Assembly: GCF_050749805.1 (NCBI RefSeq)
Contig: NZ_CP192738.1
Location: 248,001 to 312,000 of the forward strand
Reading direction: 5' to 3'
DNA from: Hahella sp018986435
Lineage (GTDB): Bacteria; Pseudomonadota; Gammaproteobacteria; Pseudomonadales; Oleiphilaceae
Length of the DNA stretch: 64,000 bases
Under the pieces are notes generated by a model. That model was given only the letters and a program-made list of their open reading frames with translations. It ran no database searches and was not told where the DNA came from. The position numbers and the translations under genes are program-made. Positions 44,697-54,217 of the stretch are shown one piece after another; the stretch's first letter is position 1, and every line of letters begins with the position of its first letter.

Positions 44697-45923
44697 TTAC
44701 TGGACGGCGAACTCCCGCATGTCGGCGTCAACGGCGTCATAAAGGCGCGTCAGCACGCTGGGAAAGGCGCTGATGACCCGGTTCCATGACGGGATGAACG
44801 GCGCTTCCATCGGATGCTCCAGAAAGTACTCGCCCGCCTTCATGATATTCTTGGCGAACAGCTCTACGGCTTGTTCTTCATGGTGCACGTCGAGGGCCAG
44901 ACCATTGATTTCGGCGTCGTTGCGATAGGTCTCGACAAAATCCAGCGCAATGCGGAAATAGCAGGCCTTGATGGTGCGGAAGGTTTCCTGATTGAAGACG
45001 ATGCCCTGGGTGGCCAGCTTGCGGAACAGGGCTTTGGTGATGTCGATGGACATTTTCGACAGCCCGGTGTCGTCGTTGTCTGCGGACAGGTCCTGGTGCT
45101 TGTGGTCATAAACGTCGGCGATGTCCACCTGACACAAACGGTTGGTGGAGTAGTTGCGCTTCATCTCGCTGAGGACGCCGATCTCCAGGCCCCAGTCGCT
45201 GGGGATGCGAATGTCGTTGATCACGTCTTTACGGAATGAGAATTCGCCGGCCAGGGGATAGCGGTAGCTGTCCAGATAGTCGAGGAAATCCAGGTGGCCG
45301 AGTACTTTCTTTAGCGCCCGCAATAGCGGCGTCACCAGCAGACGGCTCACACGGCCGTTAATTTTGCCGTTGGCCACGCGGGCGTAATAGCCTTTGCAGA
45401 ATTCATAGTTGAAGTTGGGGTTTGCCACGGGATAAATCAGACGCGCCAGTAACTCGCGGTCATAGGTGACGATATCGCAGTCATGCAGGGCGACGGATTC
45501 GCAGGCCCCGGAGGCCAGCACATAGCCGAGGCAGAACCAGACGTTGCGCCCCTTGCCCGGTTCCCGCGGCGACAGCGATTCCTGCTTCAGTTCCGCGTCG
45601 ATGGCGCGCAGTCGCGGGCCGTCGTTCCACAGCACCCGATGGCGCTGCGGCAATGCGGAGAAGAATTGCAAAGCTTCCCGGTACTGCCCTTCATCCGCCC
45701 GGTCCAGACCAATGATAATTTCCTCCAGATAAGGCACTTTGCATAAGTGTTCCAGGATACGCGGCATGGCTTCGCCCTGCAGCTCTGAATACAGGCAGGG
45801 AAGCACCAGCGCCAGGGGTCTGTGTTGAGAAAATGCGACCAGTTCCCGTTCGATATCCTCCAGTGGACGACGGGACAGGTTATGCAGGGTGGTTACTATG
45901 CCGTTTTGATAAAAATCGCCCAT
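44697..45923 (-). CDS. gpgS: Glucosyl-3-phosphoglycerate synthase
   Basis: The predicted 408-residue glycosyltransferase (family GT81) joins glucose from an NDP-glucose to 3-phosphoglycerate, the first step of glucosylglycerate synthesis. Family signs are LVLPCLYSEL near the start, the metal-binding DCD (Asp148-Cys-Asp150) in ALHDCDIVTYD, and the segment WGLEIGVLSEM. Glucosylglycerate is a compatible solute, often made under salt stress or nitrogen limitation. The gene lies between the phosphatase and phosphorylase genes on the same strand, 115 and 70 bases away. It lacks a signal peptide. Confidence 0.9.
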   Translation of the reverse strand: MGDFYQNGIVTTLHNLSRRPLEDIERELVAFSQHRPLALVLPCLYSELQGEAMPRILEHLCKVPYLEEIIIGLDRADEGQYREALQFFSALPQRHRVLWNDGPRLRAIDAELKQESLSPREPGKGRNVWFCLGYVLASGACESVALHDCDIVTYDRELLARLIYPVANPNFNYEFCKGYYARVANGKINGRVSRLLVTPLLRALKKVLGHLDFLDYLDSYRYPLAGEFSFRKDVINDIRIPSDWGLEIGVLSEMKRNYSTNRLCQVDIADVYDHKHQDLSADNDDTGLSKMSIDITKALFRKLATQGIVFNQETFRTIKACYFRIALDFVETYRNDAEINGLALDVHHEEQAVELFAKNIMKAGEYFLEHPMEAPFIPSWNRVISAFPSVLTRLYDAVDADMREFAVQ

Positions 45924-45993
45924 GCTTGATCCTCTTTATTGTCTGCGTGCGTCCCCTGAATGAAGCCAGAACGCCGCAGCATTCCGGCGCAGG

Positions 45994-46830
45994 TTACGAA
46001 CGCATGGATGGCGCGTTCAGCGACTGTTGCGACGCAAGCACCTGTTCTACGGCTTCGGCCCAGCCTTCGGGACCGAACTTCTTGGTCAGGATGCGCTCCT
46101 TGCGCTCCAGGGAGGGCGGCAGGTGCGAGGGAGAACGCACTACCACCGCAATATCCGCGGCGTTGAGCATGGCGATGTCATTATGGCTGTCGCCCAGGGC
46201 CATGCTGACCGGCGTTTCGCCGCAACGTTCGGCGTAAAGCTCTGTCAGCCACTGCATGGCGGTGGCTTTATTGAACTGCCCCATCACATGCAGGAAGCGG
46301 CCGCCGCGTAAAATTTGCAAACCAGTGTCATTGAGTTCAGCGGTAAACTGTTTCAACGCCGTCGGACTGTCCTCCCAGACCAGCGGCTCCGTGAACTCGC
46401 GTTGCTTGGCGAGGGCCGCATCGGCTTTGGATAAACCAGTGAGCGACGCCAGCGTTTCGGCGTCCATTTCGTAAAAGCTCTTGAATCCGTAGGAGCCTTT
46501 AAACTCCTGCAGAACATCCAGAATATGCTGACGGCTGGGACCGAAGCTCTTGGCGTAAAACTCTTCGCTGACATGCGCGCCGCAGAAGGGCTCCTGGAAC
46601 TGGGACTTGGGCAGATACACTGCGGCGCCGTTCTCAACGATGAACGGGTCCTGATGATGCAGCCTTTGGCGCAATGTGCGCAGTTCGGCGTAAGTTTTAC
46701 TGGTGTTCCAGACACAGGGAATGCGCCATTGCTTTAACTTGGCCAACGTGGGTAATGCTGAATCCGCAGCGTAGGTGTGGTGATCGAGCAAGGTGCCGTC
46801 CAGGTCGGTGTAGATAATTAGCTGGCTCAT
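45994..46830 (-). CDS. Mannosyl/glucosyl-3-phosphoglycerate phosphatase (HAD-IIB)
   Basis: The predicted 278-residue enzyme belongs to the HAD subfamily IIB phosphatases of the MPGP/YedP type. The nucleophile motif is DLDGTLLD (Asp9, Asp11), with WNTSKTYAEL as motif II and GDSHNDIAML as motif IV. It would remove phosphate from glucosyl-3-phosphoglycerate made by the next gene, giving glucosylglycerate. It is the first gene of the cluster on this strand, after a gap of over 500 bases. Members of this family also take mannosyl-3-phosphoglycerate; the GpgS neighbour favours the glucosyl form. Confidence 0.88.
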   Translation of the reverse strand: MSQLIIYTDLDGTLLDHHTYAADSALPTLAKLKQWRIPCVWNTSKTYAELRTLRQRLHHQDPFIVENGAAVYLPKSQFQEPFCGAHVSEEFYAKSFGPSRQHILDVLQEFKGSYGFKSFYEMDAETLASLTGLSKADAALAKQREFTEPLVWEDSPTALKQFTAELNDTGLQILRGGRFLHVMGQFNKATAMQWLTELYAERCGETPVSMALGDSHNDIAMLNAADIAVVVRSPSHLPPSLERKERILTKKFGPEGWAEAVEQVLASQQSLNAPSMRS

Positions 46831-47407
46831 ATCGTTCCCACTGGGACTATCGTCCGGTTGATGTCGTTGTGACGGTGTTTCTGCAAATCCGATACCAGCT
46901 TCCCGGCAGCATGTATGTTTCTCGCTTTCGTTCCTTGTTCGATCTGGTCTGGTATGGCATGACGGTGCGGAGAATCCCGGTTAGTGCGTTGGATGCGCCC
47001 TAAAAGCGGGCGCCAAAGGGGCGAAAGCGCCAGGGCGCCTTATTTTGGTGCGCATAACGCAAGAATACCTGTTCTATATTTTCTTTTACGCTTCCGGGTG
47101 GACCGGCGCAACAGGATGGCGGGGGCTGGCGTGAGTCAGCCGCTGAGAGGAATACACACAATCAGCTACAAATTTCTGCATGTCATCCATATATAAATTA
47201 AGCTATAAGAAACGGATTAACGAATCAGCCATATGGAAAAGGCGCCTGCGGCGCGCGCGACGAAAAGCTTACATAAATCGTTAACGGTAAACGCATAGCT
47301 GAAACTCACGAAACATCCCGCCGGCAAGCGCCCAAGGCGCACGAACCGAAACAGCGTCGATGGAAACGACGAAAATCTCCATCTGCGCTTAACTGAATCG
47401 GGTACGC
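46831..47407. other. Divergent intergenic region upstream of the glucosylglycerate and HD-GYP genes
   Basis: The 577-base gap separates divergent genes and should carry both promoters. A stretch rich in GGGCGCC/GGCGCC words lies at 46993-47040 and could fold. An A+T-rich zone at 47180-47230 may belong to the HD-GYP promoter. The open frames here have no ribosome binding sites or recognisable protein sequence. Confidence 0.5.
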
Positions 47408-48652
47408 ATGAAACACGAAATTAAGACGATCGAACTTCCCTGCGGCAAGCTTGAGGTGGGTATGTTCGTCAGCCAGCTGGATCGTCCCTGGCTGGATACG
47501 CCGTTTCCGTTACAAGGCTTTTTGCTGCGCACCCGGCGTGATATCGAATTACTGCAACAGTTTTGCGATTACGTTTATATCGATACGGTTAAAGGGCGCA
47601 AACCCAAGGGCGGCGTCTCGCCTTTGTCTGTAAACATCAAGGACTCTCTGCAGCGTCGTCGCAAATTGTTGCCTGGCGTCAAGCTGCACAATTATGTGGA
47701 TGTCGCGCCGCTGGAAGAAGAGATGCCGGTGGCCAAAGCGCTCTACAAAGATTTCAGCGCCAACGTCGCCTATCTGATGGATGAAATGAGTCGCGGCGCT
47801 TCCTTCCAGCTCAAGAAATTTCAGGCCCTGGTGGCGCCTATGGTGGAGAGCGTTATCCGCAATCCGGACGCCTGCGCCTTGATGGCCCGCATGAAGAATC
47901 AGGACTCATACGCCTACAAACACTCCATGAGCGTTTCCGTCTGGTGCGTCATCATGGGGCGCCAGTTGGGCCTGTCACAGAAAGACCTGGAGGAACTGGC
48001 GGTTGGCGGGCTGTTATTGGATGTGGGTAAGCTGCAACTGCCAGCGGAGCTGTTGATGCAGGCGCGCCGACTTGAAGATCATGAGTTCGAACTGATGAAA
48101 AGCCATGTGGCGCGCGGCTTGGAGACCGTGAAGAATATCGAGGGCGTCAGCCGCACGATACTGGCCATGGTGGAGAACCACCATGAGCGCCACAATGGTT
48201 CCGGTTATCCTCGGAGCATGGCGGCGAACGCGATTCCTATCTACGCCCGCATCGCGTCTCTGGCGGATTGCTATGACGCCATCACCAGTCAACGTCCTTA
48301 TGCTCATCCTCTGCCGCCCTCGGAAGCGGTGCGCAAGTTGTATGAATGGCGCAACGTGGAATTTCAGGCGGAACTTGTAGAAGAGTTTATCCAGGCGGTG
48401 GGCATCTATCCTGCCGGCACCCTGGTCGAATTGACCGACGGACAAGTGGGCATCGTCATCGGAGAATATCGCTCCAGACGTCTGCGTCCCCGTTTGTTGA
48501 TGTTGCTGGATGGCGAGAAAAACCTCTACGACGTCCCCAAAGAGCTCGATTTGCTGGATTGTCTGGAAACCAGCGCAGGGCGGCCGCTGCATATCGAACG
48601 CAGCCTGGAGCCGGGCTCTTATGACATTGATCCTGAAACGCTCTATATCTAG
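47408..48652 (+). CDS. HD-GYP domain protein with N-terminal DUF3391, altered HD motif
   Basis: The predicted 414-residue protein has an N-terminal DUF3391 domain (about 5-130) and an HD-GYP domain (about 150-345). HD-GYP enzymes hydrolyse c-di-GMP. The downstream motifs are well kept (KSHVARGLE-type helix, ENHHERHNGSGYP, RIASLADCYDAITSQRPY), but the central HD pair reads LLLDVGK, with Leu204 in place of the metal-binding His before Asp205. This should change or abolish one metal site. The gene lies 11 bases ahead of a GGDEF-EAL gene, which points to shared c-di-GMP signalling. Confidence 0.88.
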   Translation: MKHEIKTIELPCGKLEVGMFVSQLDRPWLDTPFPLQGFLLRTRRDIELLQQFCDYVYIDTVKGRKPKGGVSPLSVNIKDSLQRRRKLLPGVKLHNYVDVAPLEEEMPVAKALYKDFSANVAYLMDEMSRGASFQLKKFQALVAPMVESVIRNPDACALMARMKNQDSYAYKHSMSVSVWCVIMGRQLGLSQKDLEELAVGGLLLDVGKLQLPAELLMQARRLEDHEFELMKSHVARGLETVKNIEGVSRTILAMVENHHERHNGSGYPRSMAANAIPIYARIASLADCYDAITSQRPYAHPLPPSEAVRKLYEWRNVEFQAELVEEFIQAVGIYPAGTLVELTDGQVGIVIGEYRSRRLRPRLLMLLDGEKNLYDVPKELDLLDCLETSAGRPLHIERSLEPGSYDIDPETLYI

Positions 48653-48663
48653 ATGGAGTCATC

Positions 48664-49953
48664 ATGAGCGACGCCCTCAACACGACGACGCCGCAGCGCA
48701 GTGAGTTTCTGCAGGAACTGCGGCGCGCTGCGACAGTGTTGCCGGAGGGGCGCGCGCTGGGCGTTATTGTTTTCGACCTACGGCGTTTGCTGAGGACCAA
48801 CGAAGTCTATGGCGACGCGGTCGGCGATCACCTGTTTCAGGCCGTCGGCGAGCGCCTGCATAAACTCAGGGAAGGAAAAGGTCCCGTCTTTTGCGTGGGC
48901 GATGGACGCTTCGCTATCACGGTGCAGGCGGTCAGCGCGGCGATATTGCAGTTGGCGGCGCAGCAAATGCTAAAGATGCTGGAACAGCCCTTGGATATCG
49001 ATAGTCATCGTCTCAGCGTACATCTCACCTGTGGCGGCGCCAGTTATCCCGCTCATACCTCCAAGCCTGAGACCTTGCTGAATTGCGCGGAGCAGGCACT
49101 GTCCGGGGCCAAGTATCTGCGCGTGCGCTATATGGACTACAGCGACATGCCGGAAAGCCATCGTCTGGGAGACTGGAATATTGAAAAGGAAGTCATTCAG
49201 GCGATTGAGCAGAACTCACTGGAGCTGTACTTCCAGCCCAAAATTCATATTCCTTCACAGACCGTCGCCGGCGCTGAAGCGTTATTGCGGTGGCGCAGTC
49301 CGACCCGAGGATATGTGTCGCCGGAATTGTTTATCCCCTATATCGAAAACGCCGGTCTTTCCTATGAGCTGCAGAAGTGGGTGCTCAACACCGCCTTGCG
49401 CCTGGGACGCGACTGGCTGGACCGCTATCCTGACTTTGCCCTGGCGGTGAATATCTCGCCGGAGTTTGTCTCCAATCCTGAACTGAGCAATCTGGTGCTC
49501 GGAGCGCTCGGCATATGGGACGCTGAGCCGGAAAATCTGGTGCTGGAGCTGACGGAAACGGTGCTGTTATGGGAGCGCAACCGCAGCATCGATAATCTGG
49601 AGTCGCTGAGAGTGACGGGCGTGTCCGTCGCGATTGACGATTTCGGCACCGGTTACTCATCGCTGGAATATTTCAAAGATCTGCCCGCCAACCAATTAAA
49701 GATCGATAAGGCGTTCGTCTTTCGTATGCTGGACCATCCTGCGGACGGCGACATGGTGGGTCTGATGATCCGGCTGGCGCACATCTTCGGCATGCAGGTG
49801 GTGGCGGAGGGCGTGGAGGACGCCGCCTCGTTGCATCGTCTGGCCGCGATGGGCTGTGAGCAGGCGCAGGGCTATTATTTTTGCAAACCCATTCCCCGCG
49901 ACGCCTTCACCGAATGGATGCATGCCTTTGATCCGGCGCAGTATTTCCGCTAA
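48664..49953 (+). CDS. GGDEF-EAL protein, predicted c-di-GMP phosphodiesterase
   Basis: The predicted 429-residue protein has a degenerate GGDEF domain (about 25-165; signature VGDGRF instead of GGDEF, so probably no cyclase activity) and a complete EAL domain (about 175-425). EAL residues are present: AEALLRW, AVNISPEF, ELTET, DDFGTGYSSL, LKIDKAF, AEGVED and the final QAQGYYFCKP. It therefore should hydrolyse c-di-GMP to pGpG. There are no membrane segments. The degenerate GGDEF could bind GTP as an activator, as in some relatives (inference). Confidence 0.9.
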   Translation: MSDALNTTTPQRSEFLQELRRAATVLPEGRALGVIVFDLRRLLRTNEVYGDAVGDHLFQAVGERLHKLREGKGPVFCVGDGRFAITVQAVSAAILQLAAQQMLKMLEQPLDIDSHRLSVHLTCGGASYPAHTSKPETLLNCAEQALSGAKYLRVRYMDYSDMPESHRLGDWNIEKEVIQAIEQNSLELYFQPKIHIPSQTVAGAEALLRWRSPTRGYVSPELFIPYIENAGLSYELQKWVLNTALRLGRDWLDRYPDFALAVNISPEFVSNPELSNLVLGALGIWDAEPENLVLELTETVLLWERNRSIDNLESLRVTGVSVAIDDFGTGYSSLEYFKDLPANQLKIDKAFVFRMLDHPADGDMVGLMIRLAHIFGMQVVAEGVEDAASLHRLAAMGCEQAQGYYFCKPIPRDAFTEWMHAFDPAQYFR

Positions 49954-49982
49954 GACGCTTAGCGCTTGCGCGTTCGTCCGTT

Positions 49983-50981
49983 TCAGGCGCTCATCATTGT
50001 CAGCGCAGTGTCCAGCATACGATGAGAAAAACCCCATTCGTTGTCATACCAGGCCAGCACCTTGACCATGCCTTCATGGGACTGGGTATGGTTGGCGTCG
50101 AAGATGGCGGAGGCGGTGGAATGAGTGAAGTCGATGGAGACCAGCGGCAGGTCGTTGTACTCCAGGATCGGCGTCTCCCGGCTGGCCGCCAGCATCATGG
50201 CGTTGATCTCCTCGGCGCTGACATGTCGCGCCACCTTTAAAGACAAGTCCAGCAGGGACACATTGGCGGTGGGCACCCGCACCGCCATGCCGGTCAAACG
50301 CCCCTCCAGCCCCGGCAGCACCTTGCCAATGGCGCGCGCGGCTCCGGTGCGGGTGGGGATCATGGACAGCCCGGCGGCTCTGGCGCGGAACAGGTCTTTC
50401 TTATGCGCTAGGTCCAGCAGATGCTGGTCGTTGGTGTAGCTGTGAATCGTTGTAAGCACGCCTTGTTCGATGCCCAGGTTTTCATGCAGCACCATCGCCA
50501 CCGGCGCCAGGCAGTTGGTGGTGCAGGAGGCGTTGGAGACGATGGCGTGGCGGGCTTCAAGCACATGTTCGTTGACGCCGTACACCACTGTGGCGTCGGC
50601 GTCTTCGGAAGGGGCCGAGATCAGCACTTTCGAGGCGCCGGCCATGATATGGGCCTCGGCCTTTTCCCGTTTGGTGAATTTGCCGGTGCATTCCAGCACC
50701 AGATCCACATTGGCCACCGCCCAGGGTAATTCCAGAGGGTCGCCGTGTTGCAGCATGGCGATGTCGTCGCCGGCGACGCGCAACAGTTCGCCACTGAGCC
50801 GCACTTCCTGATTGAATTTGCCATGAATGGAGTCGTAGCGCAGCAGGTGGGCGCAGGTCTCCCGGTCCGCCAGATCGTTGATCGCCACCACCTGGATCAT
50901 GTCCCGATATCCGGACTCATAGATAGCGCGTAGTACATTGCGTCCAATGCGACCGAAACCGTTGATGCCGACCCGTATCAT
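49983..50981 (-). CDS. Type I glyceraldehyde-3-phosphate dehydrogenase
   Basis: The predicted 332-residue enzyme oxidises glyceraldehyde 3-phosphate to 1,3-bisphosphoglycerate with NAD(P). The nucleotide-binding start is VGINGFGRIGR, the catalytic pair is Cys153 (SNASCTTNCLAP) and His180 (TTIHSYTNDQ), and the WYDNEWGFSHRM tail is conserved. Asp36 (INDL) favours NAD over NADP. Erythrose-4-phosphate dehydrogenase (Epd) is a close relative, but the YDSIHGKF segment looks more like Gap. It stands alone, with no pgk or tkt neighbour, so it may be one of several isoforms. Confidence 0.93.
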   Translation of the reverse strand: MIRVGINGFGRIGRNVLRAIYESGYRDMIQVVAINDLADRETCAHLLRYDSIHGKFNQEVRLSGELLRVAGDDIAMLQHGDPLELPWAVANVDLVLECTGKFTKREKAEAHIMAGASKVLISAPSEDADATVVYGVNEHVLEARHAIVSNASCTTNCLAPVAMVLHENLGIEQGVLTTIHSYTNDQHLLDLAHKKDLFRARAAGLSMIPTRTGAARAIGKVLPGLEGRLTGMAVRVPTANVSLLDLSLKVARHVSAEEINAMMLAASRETPILEYNDLPLVSIDFTHSTASAIFDANHTQSHEGMVKVLAWYDNEWGFSHRMLDTALTMMSA

Positions 50982-51155
50982 ATGTAACCCCTTCGCATGG
51001 CCTTTTTGCGGCGGCCGCCCCTGGCATTGTCCGTTAACAGCGTGACTAGGTTAAGTCTTTGATCTGTTTACGAAATGACGCCAAGGGCAGACTACCAAGT
51101 TTATTTGCATAAACTTAAGTATAGAGCCTGCGCGAAAGTTCGTTATTTCAGGCCA

Positions 51156-53381
51156 TTAAAGGAACATGGTTGGCGGCGGATGCTTCGCGCGCAGGCGCGC
51201 GTGGGCCTCCTGCAGACGGTCCAGGTGCGTCTCCCTCAGCTCCGGCTGCTGTTGCTCATCAGACTGACTGGCCAGCACCAACAAATGCTCTTTGATTTCC
51301 TCCGCGGTCGCCTTGGTTTCCGGGTGCATGGCATGCAGATGCGGCGCTGGCGCACGGCGCAGTCGCACCTGGCGCTCACCATTGAGGGCGGGCGCGGGTT
51401 TGCGGTCGTCCAGTTCATACAGGTGCACCACATTCAACGCGCAATCGGGTACGGCGATGAAATTGCCGGCGCCATGGAGAAGAAAAGGCATCCATAACTG
51501 TCCAGTGCCGGGTTCGGCCCCTAGGCCCGCATAGCTGCAGATAAACTGGCCGTCCGGGGTAAACACCTTGAGGGCGCGGTTGACCAGATCGTTTACCACC
51601 AGATGGCCATTGACGTAATGCACGCCCGTAGGCAACAGAAAGTGATCGCCGGTCTCGCCGTATCCGGCCTGACCAAAAGCGCCAACGTAGGTTCCGTCCG
51701 CCTCGAAAATCTGAATGCGGTTGTTGAATTGGTCGCTGACGTAGACGCGTCCTTGTTCATCCAGGGTCACGTCGCTGGGGGAATGAAATTCTCCTGGTCC
51801 GGCGCCAAGGCGGCCGAAAGTGCGCACATGACCGACAATGCCGTGACTGTCGATGCGCCATTGCGAAATCCGATGATTGCCGGAATCCGCAATATAAATG
51901 TCTCCCTGCGGCGATACCGCCATGCCCATTGGCTTTGACAGTTCCCAGGGATCGTCGCCGGGTCCGCCGAAGAAGGTATAAAGCGTCAGGTCGTTGATGA
52001 ATGGGTTGTATTGCAGGACGGAGATAAAGCCGCTCAAGTAGTTGCCGAGCAGCAGCAGGGGAGCGTCTGCGTCGATTTGCCCGGGCAGGGGTTGTGGCGG
52101 CTGGTAAATATCTACGCCCAGCATGCCGGCGAACATGGCGTAACTGATCTGCTCGGGGATTTCCACTTGTTCATTGAGGTCCGAATGCAGCACCGTGCGC
52201 GGCACGGCGTTCATCATCCAAACGCCCACATCCGGGTCTTCCCGCACATTGAGAGCGGAACGCCACCACATCTGACAGGCGTCCCAGTAATGGAACCACC
52301 ATTGCGCTGACATCTGCGCCGGCCAGAACGGAGAAGAGGCGTCAATTTGTGGCGAGGTTATCCGGGGTTTGTCCACCATCGCCACGGAGGTCACATAGTA
52401 AAACTGGCCCGGATTACTGCGCGGGTTGCCGGCCTGGGCGATGAAGGTGGGGGTATCCAGACCGGGAATCAGATCCTTGGGATCAAGCAGGTAGACTGTC
52501 GCCAGAATGGGATCGGACACCAGCAGCCGATTGGTTTTGCCCGGGACGGCGGTGACCTGGATAGGGGCGAAGAAGCCGTGCATGGAGTCCAGCGGCTGCC
52601 CTTCGCGATCAAAGACGCCAATCTGATATTCGCCGCTGCCGGGAATATACAGGCGGCCATGGGCCACCGACACATCCCGGGCAACGCCAAGACCGGTCAG
52701 TTCGCTGCGCCCGCTGGTGGCGAATGGAACGCCTTTGCCCTGCAGATCGCAACGGAGCACGTTGGCGTGGCCGGTGTTGGCGATGTACAGGCGACCCTCG
52801 TCATCAGAGCTGAGGCCTTGCGGCCACAGCAGCGTGAACTGTTCTCCGCCGCAGTCGATATGCTGGATGTCGTGGCTGAATTCGCCACTTTCAGTGAAAA
52901 TGGCGATGCGGCTGTCGCCCTCGCTGTTGGCGTAAAACTCATCCGCTACACAGAGATGGCCATCTATAAAAGTCAGTCCATTCGGCCCCACCAAGGGCTC
53001 TTTCTGCTTATCCCCAAATACATTGACCACTTCCAGCTGCAGATCCTTGCGATAGGCGATGACCTGGATGCGACGATTGGCCAGATCCGACACATACATG
53101 AGCGCCTTTGTAGGATGCGGGCACAGACGGAAGGGCATGTTGAAACGGCCGGGTTCCTTGCCTGGACCTCCGAATACCGCCAACACCTCGCTGAGGTAAG
53201 GATTCATGATCACCAGACGATTGTTGCCGGTGTCTGCGATCCAGACGCGTCGGTGACGATCCACCGCCAGACCGACTGGCGAGTTGAAGGTGAACTCAGG
53301 ATGGGTGGCGAGAGCAAAAGGCGTGGCGGCGGTTGCGGCGGTTTCAGTATGACCAAGCGAAGAGCGATAACTCAGCAGCAT
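51156..53381 (-). CDS. Large NHL-repeat beta-propeller protein
   Basis: The predicted 741-residue protein is built from NHL repeats in two blocks. Clear units include SPVGLAVDRHRRVWIADTGNNRL near the start and PMGMAVSPQGDIYIADSGNHRI and SPSDVTLDEQGRVYVSDQFNNRI in the second block. Between them lies a tryptophan-rich insert (about 365-430; AQWWFHYWDACQMWWRSAL). NHL propellers bind proteins, RNA or small ligands. There is no signal peptide, so it is probably cytoplasmic. It follows the solute-binding-like gene by 68 bases on the same strand. I know no function for this architecture. Confidence 0.8.
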   Translation of the reverse strand: MLLSYRSSLGHTETAATAATPFALATHPEFTFNSPVGLAVDRHRRVWIADTGNNRLVIMNPYLSEVLAVFGGPGKEPGRFNMPFRLCPHPTKALMYVSDLANRRIQVIAYRKDLQLEVVNVFGDKQKEPLVGPNGLTFIDGHLCVADEFYANSEGDSRIAIFTESGEFSHDIQHIDCGGEQFTLLWPQGLSSDDEGRLYIANTGHANVLRCDLQGKGVPFATSGRSELTGLGVARDVSVAHGRLYIPGSGEYQIGVFDREGQPLDSMHGFFAPIQVTAVPGKTNRLLVSDPILATVYLLDPKDLIPGLDTPTFIAQAGNPRSNPGQFYYVTSVAMVDKPRITSPQIDASSPFWPAQMSAQWWFHYWDACQMWWRSALNVREDPDVGVWMMNAVPRTVLHSDLNEQVEIPEQISYAMFAGMLGVDIYQPPQPLPGQIDADAPLLLLGNYLSGFISVLQYNPFINDLTLYTFFGGPGDDPWELSKPMGMAVSPQGDIYIADSGNHRISQWRIDSHGIVGHVRTFGRLGAGPGEFHSPSDVTLDEQGRVYVSDQFNNRIQIFEADGTYVGAFGQAGYGETGDHFLLPTGVHYVNGHLVVNDLVNRALKVFTPDGQFICSYAGLGAEPGTGQLWMPFLLHGAGNFIAVPDCALNVVHLYELDDRKPAPALNGERQVRLRRAPAPHLHAMHPETKATAEEIKEHLLVLASQSDEQQQPELRETHLDRLQEAHARLRAKHPPPTMFL

Positions 53382-53449
53382 GACGGGCTCCCTTTCTGAC
53401 TGAGCGATACAGTCGGTTTCCGCCCTGGCGGCCTGATCTGTAAATCACA

Positions 53450-54217
53450 TCACGGCGGCAGAAACCATTTTCCCTCTGCGACCAGCTCATGCAGCGCGTC
53501 TTCCAGATCTTTGAGCAACATGGCGGCGTGATCGCGCTTCTTGCTCACGACGAAACGCGCGTCCAGGGAGGACAAACGCTTGCGATGCAGGTCCTGGACC
53601 GGCTGTTTCTTCAGCTCCAGCCGCATAGGTCCATCATAGTTTAGTAGATAATCGCAACGTTTCACTTTGAGCATGCCAATGGCCTGGGCATGGTTGAAAG
53701 CAGAGCAGTCACGGATGCGGTTGACCGGATCGCGGAGAAAACTGATGGCGCCGCCGTAACTGAATCCGTGCAGCAGGACCACGCTTTCTCCCACCAGATC
53801 TTCAACGCGGTTAATGATCTTCTTGTCGCCTTGCCAATAGGCGTTGAGTTCGATCCGGGCGACGATAGAGTCGCCGACCAGAGTGGCGCCAGTAAATTCC
53901 GGCAAGGTGGCGAGCCCGATCCAGAGATCGATCTTGCCGTCCGCCAGCTCAATCGCCATGCGTCGGGTGGGGCGGGAGACGGCGCGCCAGGAATACTTTT
54001 TTTTCTCCAACAGCATGCGCGCGAGATCAATCAGATAGCCTTCCGGCTTTCCCTCGTCATTGGTGAAGAAAACAGGTGGGAATTCGATGTAACCGACGAC
54101 GACTTCTTTGTCTTCCGCGAGCAGATCGTGAATGTCGACATCAGCGAGAGCGGGCGACGAGATCCACGCCAAGGCTCCCGAAAGCAACAACGTAAACAGA
54201 CGGTGAAAGGTGTTCAA
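53450..54217 (-). CDS. Solute-binding-protein family 3-like periplasmic protein
   Basis: The predicted 255-residue protein has a signal peptide (about 1-25, SPALA) and a family 3 binding fold: VVVGYIEFPPVFFTNDEGKPEGYLIDL is the characteristic N-terminal lobe, and LADGKIDLWIGLA the hinge region. Such proteins normally bind amino acids for ABC transporters, but stand-alone copies also serve as sensors. No ABC genes are nearby; the next gene on the strand is the NHL-repeat protein. Confidence 0.82.
   Translation of the reverse strand: MNTFHRLFTLLLSGALAWISSPALADVDIHDLLAEDKEVVVGYIEFPPVFFTNDEGKPEGYLIDLARMLLEKKKYSWRAVSRPTRRMAIELADGKIDLWIGLATLPEFTGATLVGDSIVARIELNAYWQGDKKIINRVEDLVGESVVLLHGFSYGGAISFLRDPVNRIRDCSAFNHAQAIGMLKVKRCDYLLNYDGPMRLELKKQPVQDLHRKRLSSLDARFVVSKKRDHAAMLLKDLEDALHELVAEGKWFLPP

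Noticed and set aside
46984..47196. A 70-codon frame in the intergenic region before the HD-GYP gene
   Set aside because: Arginine-rich product, no ribosome binding site and no recognisable motif.
52347..53399. A 350-codon open frame on the plus strand
   Set aside because: Antisense to the NHL-repeat gene, with no recognisable domain.
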